Assembly: GCA_930367205.1 (NCBI GenBank)
Contig: OV884014.1
Location: 108,099,638 to 108,163,637, forward strand
Origin: Acanthosoma haemorrhoidale
Taxonomy: Eukaryota > Arthropoda > Insecta > Hemiptera > Acanthosomatidae
Length of the DNA stretch: 64,000 nt
Direction of reading: 5' to 3'
A model generated the notes under the pieces. That model did no database searches. It was not told where the DNA came from and saw only the letters and a program-made list of their open reading frames with translations. Shown piece after piece: positions 21,006 through 32,399 of this stretch. How positions within the stretch are numbered: position 1 is the stretch's first letter; each line of letters opens with the position of its first letter. The translations under genes were made by a program, and so were the position numbers.

Positions 21006-21182
21006 TAAAAGTCTCAAATGTTGGTTAATAAAACCATTTTAAGGATATTACCGAGTGGTGCAAGATCCACGGACCACATGCCTCCCTAGGTCCTTGCCCC
21101 TTCCTAACTATTGCGCTAACTATTGACAGAAAGACTCTAATTATTCCCAGGTGCTAACTACCAGCGGTGTAAGGCAGAAGCC

Positions 21183-21296
21183 ATGTGTTCGTTCATGCTG
21201 TTGGTCCTAGGAGTCCTCCTGGCCCCTGTAGTCTTCGGCCACCTCCACCATCGGCCAAAGAGGTACCTAGTCTTTCCCGAAGGAAGCACTTTCTCG
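21183..21296 (+). CDS. DM4/12-family gene, exon 1 (signal peptide)
   Basis: An ATG at 21183 opens 38 codons. Residues 1-19 form a hydrophobic signal peptide (MCSFMLLVLGVLLAPVVFG), followed by HLHHRPKRYLVFPEGSTFS. The KRYLVFPEGS motif is the hallmark start of the insect DM4/12 domain and includes a dibasic site. A strong donor (TCG|GTATGT) follows at 21297, in phase 0. The protein is predicted to enter the secretory pathway; DM4/12 proteins have no well-established biochemical function. The next exon (23367) appears to need two bases carried over from exon 1, so the joint is one base off: a sequencing indel in the CCCC tract, an unusual splice, or a true frameshift. Confidence 0.85.
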
Positions 21297-23366
21297 GTAT
21301 GTTGTACCTTTTATTTTATTATTATTATAGATATAACTGGCACAACCAGAGCGTCTCTATAAAAGGAATAAGAAACAAAAAGAGTCGGAGACCTTCTTTC
21401 TTGTTGCTACAGTTACTATCAACGTCAATGCAGCAGTGAGGAGTTGCTAGACTATGAGAATGAGTCACGCAGTATAACGAAGACATTTTATAAATTATAG
21501 CTTTTTATTTTATCACCAGTTTACATTTGTTGCCAATGAATGGAAACTGCACCTTATGTTTTGCACTAGTGTAAATTGATATTAAGGTTTTATTATAGTT
21601 CTCCATATTTTATATTAATTTAAGCGCACGCTTATAGAACTTCTTAGGTGAAATGTGACAATGAGACACCACTTTTCCATCATTTTTGAAATATCACCAT
21701 TTTAAACGATTCAGTCATTTTTATTTTCCCTTGTATTGAATCTATTATTCTCACGTTGCTCAGGTAGTCACTTTTCCGAGTCATGTCTATCGCTGGACAA
21801 TTTATTCCAGACCCTCCCATAAATGACTTAGCGGTCTTAAAACAACTCGATGGCGCAGACTCCACTCCCTGTGACGCAGATATAACTGCCATATTGCAAC
21901 TTGCCCAAGTTAAAAGACACAATATATATTTTGACTTCGCAAAGTAGATGATCGGTATTAAAAAGACAAAGTTATGTATAAGCACTTCTCAAGCCAAATA
22001 TATTTGCTCCCCCCCACCCCCCACTAAGCCGAAGTTGCCCGGGCAAAGTTGGCTGTCGCTGGTTTCAGATATTAGAATCCCTAAGGAAAGAAAAACTAAT
22101 ATCCTCTTTTCAAGATTTCTCGTTAACTTTCATACTCATCATCTTTTCCCACCATCATTTTTCACTCTTTTATAATTTTTTTTTTTTTTTTTTTTCTTTG
22201 ATTCACTTCGGTCTACAACTTATAATTGTCAACATGAACACAATTTAGAATAAACTGAACGGACATTAGTTCGTTCATATTGTTATTATATTGTAAATTA
22301 TAAGGTCAAATTGACTCAGAATATTGTTTGTCGGTGCTAGTGCATAAATAGGCTTGGAAGCAATTTTACAGCCGAGATATTTTCAACATGGTAAAAACAA
22401 AATAAATTCTAAAATATTCGAAAACTACAGACTTGGGTAGTATCAGACATCCCGTATTTAAAGTCATTCCGAGCCAATGATAATAGTTTAGTAAAGGGTT
22501 TTTCATTAAGTGTGTGTCACCCACGGTTTCACTGGGTGGTGCGCATCCGAAATGTCCAATTTTCTGTGACTCTGGCGCATAAATCAGGCTGAATTTGACC
22601 GATGGCATGGGTTATGTTGGCTTTGAGGACCCCTGTGATTTGTGGCTAATTCGCATAGACCTGCGACTTAAGAAAACCCCACAAGAAAAAGTCTAACGGG
22701 GTCAAATCGCACGATCTCGGTGGTCAGTTCACATCACCTCCACGTGAGATGAGCACACGTCGTTGTCTACGGTCGTTTACCTTCAGCTCCTGGGTAAGTT
22801 GAATTTTGTACGGGTGCAGGCCCAAGTCACGACGCAAAACTTGCCAAAAGTTGTGGTCTGCGAAAGACCGAGTTCTTGTGAGCGACGCGAAATCGACTGC
22901 CTCGGATTCTCCTGCACACTCTCACGGACAGCGGCGATGTTTCCGGCTGATCTTGCGTTTCGTCGACGTACGGAAGTTGGTTGATTGTTTACTGAACCAG
23001 TGGACTCAAATGTATCCACCACACTGCGAATATTCCTCTCGGTAGGACGGTTATGGCGACCACGGAACGTTGCTGGAACAGAACACTCATATTGTTAAAA
23101 CAATTTTGTCATTTTCACGTGTTGTTGAACGCTATATCCGTCCATGGTGGTTCGGTAAAACAGACTAAATAAATGACAGCCAATTCGACAGATTCAGCTT
23201 CAACAATATGGCCGCTATCAATTGTCAAAGTTCAAAAGTCCCTATTGGAAGACGCTTTACAATTTACAATTTGTTTTATTTCATCAGCAAATATTATCTC
23301 CTTGGTTATACCTTCTGGGTGAGTGAATGCATGTCTTTGATCTAATTAATTTTTCGGCTATCTCAG
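21297..23366 (+). other. Intron 1 of the DM4/12 gene
   Basis: About 2.07 kb from GTATGT to a CTATCTCAG acceptor. It holds a transposase relic on the minus strand (22529-23145), a 60-codon open stretch at about 21770-21945 (plus, MSIAGQFIPDPP..., family unknown) and a T-rich run near 22175. Confidence 0.75.
22529..23145 (-). pseudogene. mariner-like (DUF4817-type) transposase remnant in intron 1
   Basis: Starting at an ATG on the minus strand (23145) one reads MDGYSVQQHVKM, then SVPATFRGRHNRPTERNIRS, FESTGSV, RNARSAGNIAAVRESVQENP, SISRRSQELGLS and LGLHPYKIQL. These are the DNA-binding and linker signatures of DUF4817-type Tc1/mariner-like transposases. There is a stop or frameshift near codon 17. 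The middle, including the first catalytic residues, is deleted: after about 22750 the sequence resumes with PPRSCDLTPLDFFLWGFLKS, the third catalytic Asp region, and ends near 22529 with a TGA. It lies antisense to the host gene inside intron 1. The terminal repeats could not be defined. Confidence 0.85.
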
Positions 23367-23585
23367 CCCCACGGTCTTCTTGACCCTGTTCCAGTTCGCC
23401 TTCTGCATGACCATCAAAGGCGTCACTCCTGACCCAGACATCTTCACCGAGGCGGTGGCGGTCGCCGTCTCCTACGACCTTCCCTTCAACAGTACCACCC
23501 TGGGCGTGGGACATCCTCCACACCACGTCATCGCCAGGAGTCAGAGGAGAGGAATCTACTCCAAAGTGGAGGGGATATTAGACAG
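23367..23585 (+). CDS. DM4/12-family gene, exon 2
   Basis: After the acceptor TATCTCAG, the frame beginning at 23368 reads PTVFLTLFQFAFCMTIKGV, DIFTEAVAVAVSYDLPFNST and RSQRRGIYSKVEGILD. SYDLPFN and the RxxxRGIYxxVEGxLD block are typical of the DM4/12 domain. The exon ends AG|GCAAGT: not GT, but a perfect match to the GC-AG donor consensus. The split AG|G codon (Arg) joins exon 3 in frame. One extra C at 23367 relative to exon 1 breaks phase, as noted for exon 1. Confidence 0.85.
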
Positions 23586-24517
23586 GCAAGTAGTCTAAGT
23601 CTTATAATGCAGAAATGGCATCAAAAGTTATGAATTGTAAATGAAAGAATTTGAATTGTTATTTAGACCCAAATGAGTTCACTAACATATTTTATAAACC
23701 ATCTTGTTTGTATTAAGTATAGTAATTATAAATACTAAAGACTATGCCGTTATTCATCAATTGTGTATTATAATGTAAAGGAGGAAGTAACGACAGTAAT
23801 AAAATGTAAAACAGCTATTTGTTTCAAATCCGGTTAATCCGACCTTTTAGCCGTCCAGGTTGGATTAGCGAGGTTCTACTATAAAACTAAAATATCAACT
23901 TATTTACACGTAGGAAAAAAACCAATAAAAAAACCAGCAAGTAATAAGTGTGCAGTATTACCAGACAATGGCAGAGACATGAGAAGGAAAGACACATGCA
24001 GTGTTGCCACATCTACAGTACAAAGCACAACTTGCAATATCTGGCAACGTCGTATCTATGTCACTTACCGAATTTTAACTACACTTATTCACTTATTAAT
24101 ATCAGACAATTTTTTTTTTCGTTGCCATAGAATTGTTATATTTCAGCCGATTTTATTGTTTGTTTTTTTTAAATAATTAATCATAATTGCTTTTATCCCT
24201 AGGCTCCACCCTCGGTATACTCACACTACCTTCCTGATTCCACCCGCCTCCTTTAGGCATTCCACATTCTATATCCTTCTCACACATCCTTCAAATGGGG
24301 GACTCCCCTTAGTGAAAGGCACTCATTAGCCCAAAATAATTTTCCTTTATTTTTCCCACATCCTATTTTTATAAGTTTGATAGCTAAGGGGGGGGAAAAA
24401 ATAATAATAATTAATCTCACCACTGTACCGTAACAATCAACCTCCACTGAGGATTCCCACACTCCTTACTCCTCTCACACCACCTTCAAGCAGGTCCTCC
24501 TAGTACAAGGATCCGAT

Positions 24518-24588
24518 CACCCTAAATATTTTATATTTCTCCCTCATGCTGAAATTCTAACTAGAGAACTTAGGGGAAAAAAAAAAAA
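24518..24588 (+). repeat. Retroposon tail (A-rich end), copy 1
   Basis: ATTTTATATTTCTCCCTCAT followed by a GAGAACTTAGGGG-type end and an A run. It recurs at 28494-28556. A related end (GATAGCTAAGGGGGGG, then A) occurs at about 24383-24400. It lies within intron 2 of the DM4/12 gene. Confidence 0.6.
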
Positions 24589-24824
24589 TCATCAATGACT
24601 AATTCAAATTGTTCAAATTAGTAGAGGAATGTAGTTGTATTTAATTGATGAATGAATGGGCATATTAATACTTCTCAGATACAAATAAGTCCCACAGTAA
24701 TTAGACATGACTGAATGAGCTGTATTAGAAATATAGCTAAAATATTATTATTATTTTCTTTGTTGTAGTTGAAAAGCACATTATATATTATATATTATCA
24801 GTGAAATACCGTTTCCTTGTGCAG

Positions 24825-24932
24825 GTTGTCAATACCCGGAGCTCCTTGTGTGCTGAGAGCTATCTGCGAAGCTGCGCAACAACTACAGCCGGGAGACGGC
24901 ATGCTCACTGAGATACTGAGAACCGTTTTAAT
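24825..24932 (+). CDS. DM4/12-family gene, exon 3
   Basis: Acceptor TTCCTTGTGCAG and donor AT|GTAAAC. It reads LSIPGAPCVLRAICEAAQQL then QPGDGMLTEILRTVL. CVLRAICEAA is the most diagnostic DM4/12 motif; its cysteines probably form disulfides in the secreted domain. Phase agrees with both neighbours. Confidence 0.9.
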
Positions 24933-26137
24933 GTAAACTATATCTTCGTATATTACTAAAAATTTATATTTATGCATTTATTTATTTTTATTTAAAAGTT
25001 TAATTGGTATAGTACGTTTCGTTCCCACCCGTGTGCACATTGACAGTCACCTGCCTTATTTCCCTCCCCCCCCCTGGAATAGGTCCATTTGTGAGAGAGC
25101 TTACAAACTTAGTAGAAGTGAGTATCGCGATATGATGACCGTTTGTTCATTATCGGTGCTCTTTGGTAGAGTCGTTGAAGCGAAATAAACGATAAAAATA
25201 TCCGTTAGATCGCGCATTGAAAAAAAAAGATACGATGAAGATATGAAGATAATTATGGCGACGTAGGAAATGACCATTTGAAGCAACTGTGCCTTAGAAA
25301 TCATTGACGAAATCAGCGAGCAGTAAACAAAAAGCCTTATCAGTTAGAGACAGGAAGGGGAAAACTGTTCACAAAGCGATGTTCATTTGTCATTTAAATT
25401 CGTATACCAGTAGGTAGTACACACAAATTTCATGCTTCTAAGTCATAGAGAGGTTGCGAAAAAGTTGAACCTAACTTGGAAGTAACTATAGTTGTCCAAA
25501 TATATGAAGATATTTGCCTGAGATGGGTCTACATTTATTAAATCTATAGATTGATTTGGCAATATTTACAAGACAAAGTATCTATGGTAACCAATAGACT
25601 CATGGACCGTGTGCCTTCGGTTCATCGCCAATGAGCTGTAAGAGCCGTAGACAATGGGCAAGCTCAGGTCACGGTCCAGTGACGGCGGTCAATGAGGCTT
25701 CAGCCGCCCGTCCTACCCACTTCTTCCATTGTTGTAGCCAATGTCAGTCCCAATTTAGTGGCATTAATACAATGGGTCACGAGTAGCTTCTTAAATTGAA
25801 ATTGAGATTTAACTTCGTAGAAGCGATTTTTAATTTATTTATTTATCCATTGAAAGTGTGGTAAAATACTTCTACCTAGTCAGGCATATCTAATTTATCA
25901 CAAATCTAAATAATATTTCCCTATAAATCCCTTCAAAGTAAACGGAAATTTTTCAATTGTTTGCACAGCCAAGTTCATATGAGGTCACGCGGTCATGAAT
26001 TGCGACCCTAAATGTTGTCGTGTACATCTTCTATTTATTTTAATTAAATTTTAATAGTTGGTACATTTCGTTTTGTATTCGTTATGATTTGTTGTAACTT
26101 TTGCCTGTGATAAAGATGAAGTCAATTTTCGTTGCAG

Positions 26138-26300
26138 ATTCCCCGAAGAAGACGCAGACGACAGCGAGCCGAGACAGCAATGGCGCTACTTGGCCGCAAG
26201 AAAAGCCGGTCTTTTGGACTACAACTGCCCCGACCTTTACCCACAATGTCCCTTTTCCTTCGTACAAATGTTCACTTCTCTCAGGCCTGTCCAGCCTTGA
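26138..26300 (+). CDS. DM4/12-family gene, exon 4 and stop
   Basis: Acceptor TTTTCGTTGCAG. Joined to the AT left from exon 3 it reads IFPEEDADDSEPRQQWRYLA, ARKAGLLDYNCPDLYPQCPF and SFVQMFTSLRPVQP, then TGA at 26298-26300. The acidic stretch, the Y..A...G...YNC block and the final YPQCPFS motif are the canonical end of DM4/12 proteins. The four exons give about 200 residues, normal for the family. No clear AATAAA is seen in the next 200 bp; a transposon begins at 26499. Confidence 0.9.
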
Positions 26301-26498
26301 AGGTCTTACATGGCTTACACCTCCAAACCATTCACTCATATGAACCACTCCTGCAATATTTTCCTTAAATTCTGATGACTGAATACTTTGGTCAGTTTGT
26401 TTAATTGTTCACTTTTTTTATCATTAACAAATATATTTTTGTATAATTTTTACAAGTTAAAGTTTTTCACACCAACTTTTTTTTTACATTCATATATA

Positions 26499-27153
26499 TA
26501 GAGGGGTCCAAAAAAATGTATCCACTGTTTAAAAGTCCATAACTTGCAAACTAATTAACGGAGTTGTCTCATTTTTGGTGAAAGTATAGCTAAAAGTCCA
26601 ACTTAAAGATATCAAAATTCGCCGAACACTTGAGCGACTCACTCCAGTTTCACGGACACACTGTCTCACAGACTTCTGTGGTGAGCGAGTCAATTGTTGT
26701 AACACAAGATGGGAGTTAAATGGACTTGTTACTGTTACAGGTCGTCCAGATCGTTGTTTGTGTACATCTTTAACACAGCCTCCGGCTTCAAATTTGTCTC
26801 GAATGCGACGAATCGTTAAACGTCTCGGTGGCTTTGTTTGATACACACTTCGCCATTGCCGTTGAACCTCATTAATGTTTTCGTACTTAAAATACCACTT
26901 TAAAACAGACTTCCTTTCATCAAATGTAAGCCTTACGCCGGCCATGTTTACTCGAGTAACAAGGTACAACTAACAATAAAACACTAACTATCTGGCGACT
27001 GTCATCTGACAAAACAAAACAACGCAATACAACGCTTGTATGGTGATTGCCGGAACTACAAACTATTACACTACCAAAAATAAGACAACTCCGTCAATTA
27101 GTTTGCAAGTTATGGACTTTTAAACAGTGGATACATTTTTTTGGACCCCTCTG
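26499..27153 (-). mobile_element. Tc1/mariner-like element with long inverted repeats, copy 1
   Basis: The ends are inverted repeats of roughly 70-75 bp (GAGGGGTCCAAAAAAATG ..., including TTTAAAAGTCCATAACTTGC), with TA next to each end. The transposase on the minus strand keeps only its N-terminal half. The coding part is joined directly to the stop-codon/3'-UTR side, so the catalytic core is deleted. The second copy at 57158-57784 has a different internal deletion. Confidence 0.92.
26529..26945 (-). pseudogene. DUF4817-type transposase, N-terminal half
   Basis: An ATG at 26945 gives MAGVRLTFDERKSVLKWYFK, PPRRLTIRRIRDKFEAGG, the linker HKQRSGRPVTVTSP, and SPQKSVRQCVRETGVSRSSV followed by RRILI. 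This is the helix-turn-helix DNA-binding region of DUF4817-type IS630/Tc1/mariner-like transposases. It carries no catalytic Asp residues: after RRILI the sequence is the 3' untranslated end of the element, read through by chance. It could at most make a DNA-binding fragment able to occupy transposon ends. Confidence 0.88.
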
Positions 27154-27159
27154 TATATA

Positions 27160-28290
27160 TATAAACATGGAACGTGAAGAGACATCAACGAAATATATCT
27201 CCATTGTTAGTTAAATGACTTATGATAATATAATTTTTCATATCGGCCACTAAAATCCCTTTTCGAAAATAAAAAATTAAATGACTACCCAAGCTATTAT
27301 TTATACGCATGCGCCGATAATAGTTCCCAGCTCTGGAATGAAGTATTATAAATAAGCAAAAATTAATTAATTATGAAAAAATTGTTATATGAACTAAATA
27401 GTAAACTATAGACGGAATAGAACCTGTTAAAGTCGACTTGCGGAGTCAAAGAGTCACGAGTCATGACCGCTTGACGTGGTGAGGCTCAAATATTAATCAG
27501 CCCTCAATTCGGCCATAATATAATATAAAGATGCCAAAATTTAAACATTTCTTGTTTTGTTTCAAGGGGCTTGACAGATTTGATTTCTTTGTTGGGGTCC
27601 AAAAACATTATCTTTGAAAATATTTTTGTTTTTCAGTCTCGAGTGTGTTCTAAGCTGTTATTATATGCTGTCTTTTTCACTAAGTAATTCGGTTATTAAT
27701 CGTATCGACTCCGTAGGGCAGGCTTCAAGACAGAAGGGCCGGAGTAAATTTGGCAAGGGTCACACCATGAGACATATTGGCCGTAACTCAGCGGGGCCCC
27801 AGGGCACGGGGCGGAGCCCTCAGGAGAGCCCGTTCACACTGGCACTACTCCTTTATAGCTTGCTAATCTCACCAACTGACCAATGGATTCCCGTTTTTAT
27901 TTTATTCCTTAAATCTTTTAAAAGTTTTAACTAAGGTCAAATTTATATTGACTAAGGACTGGGACAATAGAGAAATAATATTTATTCAATAGAGCTGACA
28001 AATGCCTAGGATTGCTACCTCCGTCAATCCCAAGTCAAAAGTTGAGTTGCCAAACGTTAATATTAAAAAAAAAATAGTAAAAAAAAATACATTAAAAAAA
28101 AAACCAATGCATTATATAAAAATTGTGATAAAGGGCATTTATCTTAGGCCTTTAATGGACTGGAATTGGAACCAGCAAATTATTACAATATATCTCGTCT
28201 CACTCAAAGTTTAATGACAAGTCGCAAAATAGCCCAATCTTACATTGCTTTTTCACTTAGTTTATTAGCATTTTATTGCCATTAAATATA
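27160..28290. other. Intergenic DNA, no gene seen
   Basis: A GC-richer patch at 27710-27840 (open for about 100 codons on the plus strand from 27614) has no recognisable domain. The rest is AT-rich with A runs. Confidence 0.45.
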
Positions 28291-28297
28291 TCTTAAT

Positions 28298-28484
28298 ACA
28301 CATAACCCTAACCCTTACAAGTGACATTTTTATAACAAACTGACACGTTTAATTACTTAGCAGTGAGATTGATAAGAGACTTTGATAAGAAAATCAAACA
28401 ACTCAGCCGCAGGCTAAAACTATTAAAATTAGAATCTTCTACTTAAATAAATTTGGACAAATGGGGGCAAAATTTACAGATACA
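28298..28484 (+). repeat. 187-bp direct repeat, left copy
   Basis: About 97% identical to 29567-29752 (same orientation, 1.27 kb apart). It starts ACACATAACCCTAACCC and ends AAAATTTACAGATAC. Noncoding. Confidence 0.9.
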
Positions 28485-28493
28485 GATACAGAG

Positions 28494-28556
28494 GTATTTT
28501 ATATTTCTCCCTCATCCGCAAATTCTAACTAGAGAGCTTAGGGGGAAAAAAAACCA
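28494..28556 (+). repeat. Retroposon tail (A-rich end), copy 2
   Basis: Matches 24518-24588. It follows the left 187-bp repeat almost directly and ends in an A-rich run. Confidence 0.6.
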
Positions 28557-28575
28557 AAAAAAAAACCTAATACTA

Positions 28576-28653
28576 GAAATAGATTCACCTGAGGATCTAT
28601 AATTATCTGGTAATTTAAATAGGGCTATGAAAGAAAAAAAACAAAAAAAAAAA
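28576..28653 (+). mobile_element. Truncated LINE tail (same family as 55261-55765)
   Basis: GATTCACCTGAGGATCTATA ... GGGCTATGAAAGAAAAAAAA, the last 75 bp or so of the LINE family seen at 55261-55765, with an A-rich end. Confidence 0.75.
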
Positions 28654-28656
28654 CCC

Positions 28657-28860
28657 TAATTGTATAATGTATATCATTATACTTGTTTATTCATTATATA
28701 ATTTCTATAAAATAACAAAACCTGTATATAATGTAGTGATGCTACAGGAAATACAGAATAATTTGTAAATGGATTCACCTGAGGATCTATAATTGTATAT
28801 AGTTGTCTGTAAGTTTAGAGGGGCTATGAAAGAAAAAAAAAAAGAAAAAAAAAGAAAAAA
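28657..28860 (+). mobile_element. Second truncated LINE tail, directly after the first
   Basis: About 200 bp matching 55598-55765 (TGTATAATGTATATCATTAT ... GAGGATCTATAATT ... GGGGCTATGAAAG), ending in A runs. It is placed head-to-tail right behind the 28576-28653 copy. Confidence 0.8.
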
Positions 28861-29566
28861 ACCTACAAACAACAATGCCTAAACCCTGAGACTTACCCGC
28901 TAACAATCTTCTAAATTAATAACAATAAGTTAGCTTCAACAATAAATGAAATATGAGTGGAAGTCCTCTCCCTTCATGTCAGAAATTTTGTCATATTTAC
29001 TGCGCATTGGCTAGTCGTGTCACTAGTCAAAGCCGACAATGAATCAAGCTTAAAAAAAATACAATAGACTGTAAATTTTCCCATAGCAATATTTGGAAAA
29101 GCTCGGAGCTGTTGTCCATCCTGGTACAGCAGTGACAATGGTCGACCCTCCCTGCCCCATCCGCTGCAGTTGTACGCCATAGATCCGAGGGTACATCCCA
29201 ACAATTCATATTTGCAACAGCACAGCGTTTCAAAATATATGCCCTATGAACCTTATCTTTATCACCCGAGGAAAAAAAATATAGACAAATTTCATTTAGT
29301 AATCATCAGTGTATTGGTTAAATATACAAAAGAGGAATACGGCCAAAAAAAATAATACGGGAAAAAACTCAAGCCTGTTTCGATAAATTTTCACATTTCT
29401 CAGGGTTTTTTGAACAGTTCACAACTTGTTCAATATACAAATTTCGATGTCTATGACTTTTGTAATTAAAATAACAATTAAAACTATTTTAAAATTTAAA
29501 TGGTTATATTTATTATAAAAAGAATACATAGCACATTTAAAGTTAAAATCAAAACTTATTATTATT

Positions 29567-29752
29567 ACACATAACCTTAACCCTTACAAGTGACATTTTT
29601 ATAACAAACTGACACGTTTAATTACATAGCAGTGAGATTGATAAGAGACTTTGATAAGAAAATCAAACAACTCAGCCGCAGGCTAAAACTATTAAAATTA
29701 GAATCTTCTACTTAAACAAATTTGAACAAATGGGGGCAAAATTTACAGATAC
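29567..29752 (+). repeat. 187-bp direct repeat, right copy
   Basis: The partner of 28298-28484, with a handful of substitutions. Confidence 0.9.
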
Positions 29753-29759
29753 TCTCATA

Positions 29760-31680
29760 AAACTAAAATCAAAACTTAGTAGCTATTACTAAGTGGAAGT
29801 AAAAATTATAAACATGCAACAAATTGGTGACGATTTATTAATTAAAATTAATTATGGACAAGAACAAAAAATTACTAATATAACAACTGCAAACATCATT
29901 GATAAGATTATACAATAGCATATTGAAATAAGTTTCTCTTGTTAACTTATCACCAAATATTTAAGATAATACAATGACTACATTAACACATATTGTGTAT
30001 AACATCAATATACATTTATTTCATAATAACTCTATGTATGTCATTCAACTTTATTACAGTACTTGTAATATGCATGATATCAATGAGCAGTTGCTACATA
30101 TACATAATACATGGCTTTGTCAATTATGAACACACAATAGAATCTTCTAGACCAAACTTGGCACACAAATAGTTCAATAATATTTCAACGACATTACTAC
30201 CAATGTCTATAATAGTACTGTCTCATTATCACGAGTTATTGTACTAATTGTATTCTTGCAAGGGATACTGAACTTTATCGTATAGTTTTTACATTCAATT
30301 GCCATTTTTGAAAATTTACTAACAATGGCCAATTATAGTTTTAGACAAAGGTCATCAAATGTGATCATTTAAAATTACATGACATAGTTAAAAGTTATAA
30401 ATATATGACCATATAGCCATATAAATATTTATAATTATTGCTATTAAATATTAAGGAAAATAGTTTCCTTGGATTTGATTCCGGTCATATGATCCATACC
30501 CTACAGAATGTGGTTTTTATTACATTTTCTTATTATTATATTAATTCCGGAGGAATTTTGCCATTGTTTAACTTAAACCATTAATAATTATCATTATTAT
30601 AAAAATTAAATTTGCATTATCTATGGACCACATTACCTCATTTAACCGCCGCAAAATTTACTTTCAGTCAAAATTAATTAAAATAAGTTATTTATTTAAA
30701 TTCTAATTTTTATTTGTACTTTTAATTCATTTTGTTTATGTTTGATTTGAGTTTTAGTAGCTATTTCATGAATTCATTAGTTCATAACTAAACATAAACT
30801 AAGTTTTTTTTTGTTTTTAGTTTTATGTTAGTTGGCTCTATGTATCTCAATTTCCATTTTAAATGAAACGATATTTACAGCTGTAATGAAATTACAGGAA
30901 TTTGTTTTTGATATTAATCTATCTTGTTAATTTTGTTGCTAATGATAGTTTGTTTTTTAAAAAGTGTGTATCGACAATGATATACTTGCACTTATTGCTC
31001 AATTTAATTCTCGCTAAACAGTGTTTTTAGTTATAAATGAAATCTCAATCTAATTCCTTCAATTAATTTTAAGTTTATTAAATACAGCTGCTTAAGTTTC
31101 GCTGCAATTTTAATTTGTAATAATTCCAGCTTTGAGTTTTATTTAATGTTTGGCTAAACTACTCGTTTCCCCACCCTAGAAATAGGATATCAAATTATAA
31201 AAACTAAATGATTTCCGAATTTAATGCACATAAAGGAGAAACCGAAAACAGGGTGTTTTCCCCTCCGTACTGTTTTTCGTTAAACTCAATTTCTTTTTTA
31301 ATTTGGTAATTTCGGCGGAATATTGTAGCTGTGGAATAGACGATTCTAATCGCATGCATTGCTCAAAACAAACACAGTCTAAACACCTAATTTTCAAACA
31401 GGAAATAATTGTGAGTCATGGGAACTGGCGGGGGTTTGGGGAAGAACTGTTTAAATTCTTATCCGAGGCTAAACAAACCCGTTTCTTTTATTATACATAT
31501 TCTTTACAAATTTGTTTTATTTTTTTATCTCAAATTAAATGTTTAACCAATATGCGTGAATTTGGGGGGAAAATGGAGTTAAACTTTCTTCCCACTAATT
31601 TATGACCATGCTACAGAGTTAAGTGGTTTTTAATTTGAGTAGTCCAAATGTCTCAGAAGAAATTTCAAATATTTTTTTAA
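29760..31680. other. Very AT-rich DNA, no gene seen
   Basis: No gene recognised. The open stretch at 31303-31605 (plus) has no known domain. Confidence 0.5.
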
Positions 31681-31681
31681 A

Positions 31682-32365
31682 TTAGCCTAGTAGGATTGAA
31701 TTGTCCGTTAATTGGTCAAAGCTGTCTTTGTGTACCTTCCGCAGGGCTGACAGCAATTCTTCTTCCGGCATGGCTGTGCCCAGATGGTTTTCACAGACAG
31801 TCACCTGCTCCAAGTCCTCCAGCCTGTCCAACAGCTTGGTGGAAGCGTCTTCTTCCAGGTCGAGGAGTACTTGCAGCTCCGGATACCGTCTTTTCAAACT
31901 CTCTATTTTGTCTTCGACGCTTCTCTTCATAACCACAGCAGCATAGTACTGGAAATGTTCTTCGAAGTTGTCCTGTATGTCCGAGTTCTTCTTGATCAGG
32001 AGGAACCTCAGACTTCTCCCACCGTCAGGAATATCCAGCCCGAATTTGGGTTCGATCTGGAAAAGTTGTCTTTGCAGCTTCGCTACGTCTTCCTTCAGCT
32101 TGGCGATCGTTCGGTCTTTGGACCATGTTTCGTCATCTCTAGGCTGTTTCTCGAGAGGCTCTTCGATCGGTGTCAAGTCGATATCACTCTTCAACGATTC
32201 TTCACCTTCCACTTCCTGTTCTGGTTTTATCAGGCCGGATAACCACTCACAGAGGGCTTGATCCTCTGACCCCGAGGCTATTAGCACTCTCAGCGTGTCC
32301 TTAGCACTGAGGTACACCTCACCGTCCGGGTCGATGGCCAACCCCACGCCTGAGAACTCCGTCAT
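31682..32365 (-). CDS. Hypothetical acidic coiled-coil protein
   Basis: A single frame of 227 codons from an ATG at 32365 to a TAA at 31682-31684, unusually long and balanced in composition for this AT-rich region. Residues 1-60 (MTEFSGVGLAIDPDGEVYLS, then SAKDTLRVLIASGSEDQ) look folded. Residues 60-90 are acidic. Residues 80-105 (KDRTIAKLKEDVAKLQRQLF) and 130-190 (KRSVEDKIESLKRRYPELQV, LLDRLEDLEQ) have heptad spacing of leucines as in coiled coils. There is no signal peptide or membrane segment. I do not recognise the family; a cytoskeletal or kinetochore-type scaffold is possible but unsupported. It could also be one large exon of a longer gene, although no better start or splice signal is obvious. 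Confidence 0.7.
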   Translation of the reverse strand: MTEFSGVGLAIDPDGEVYLSAKDTLRVLIASGSEDQALCEWLSGLIKPEQEVEGEESLKSDIDLTPIEEPLEKQPRDDETWSKDRTIAKLKEDVAKLQRQLFQIEPKFGLDIPDGGRSLRFLLIKKNSDIQDNFEEHFQYYAAVVMKRSVEDKIESLKRRYPELQVLLDLEEDASTKLLDRLEDLEQVTVCENHLGTAMPEEELLSALRKVHKDSFDQLTDNSILLG

Positions 32366-32399
32366 ACTCGCCAACAGTCGAAGGGTATACCTCGGAGTG

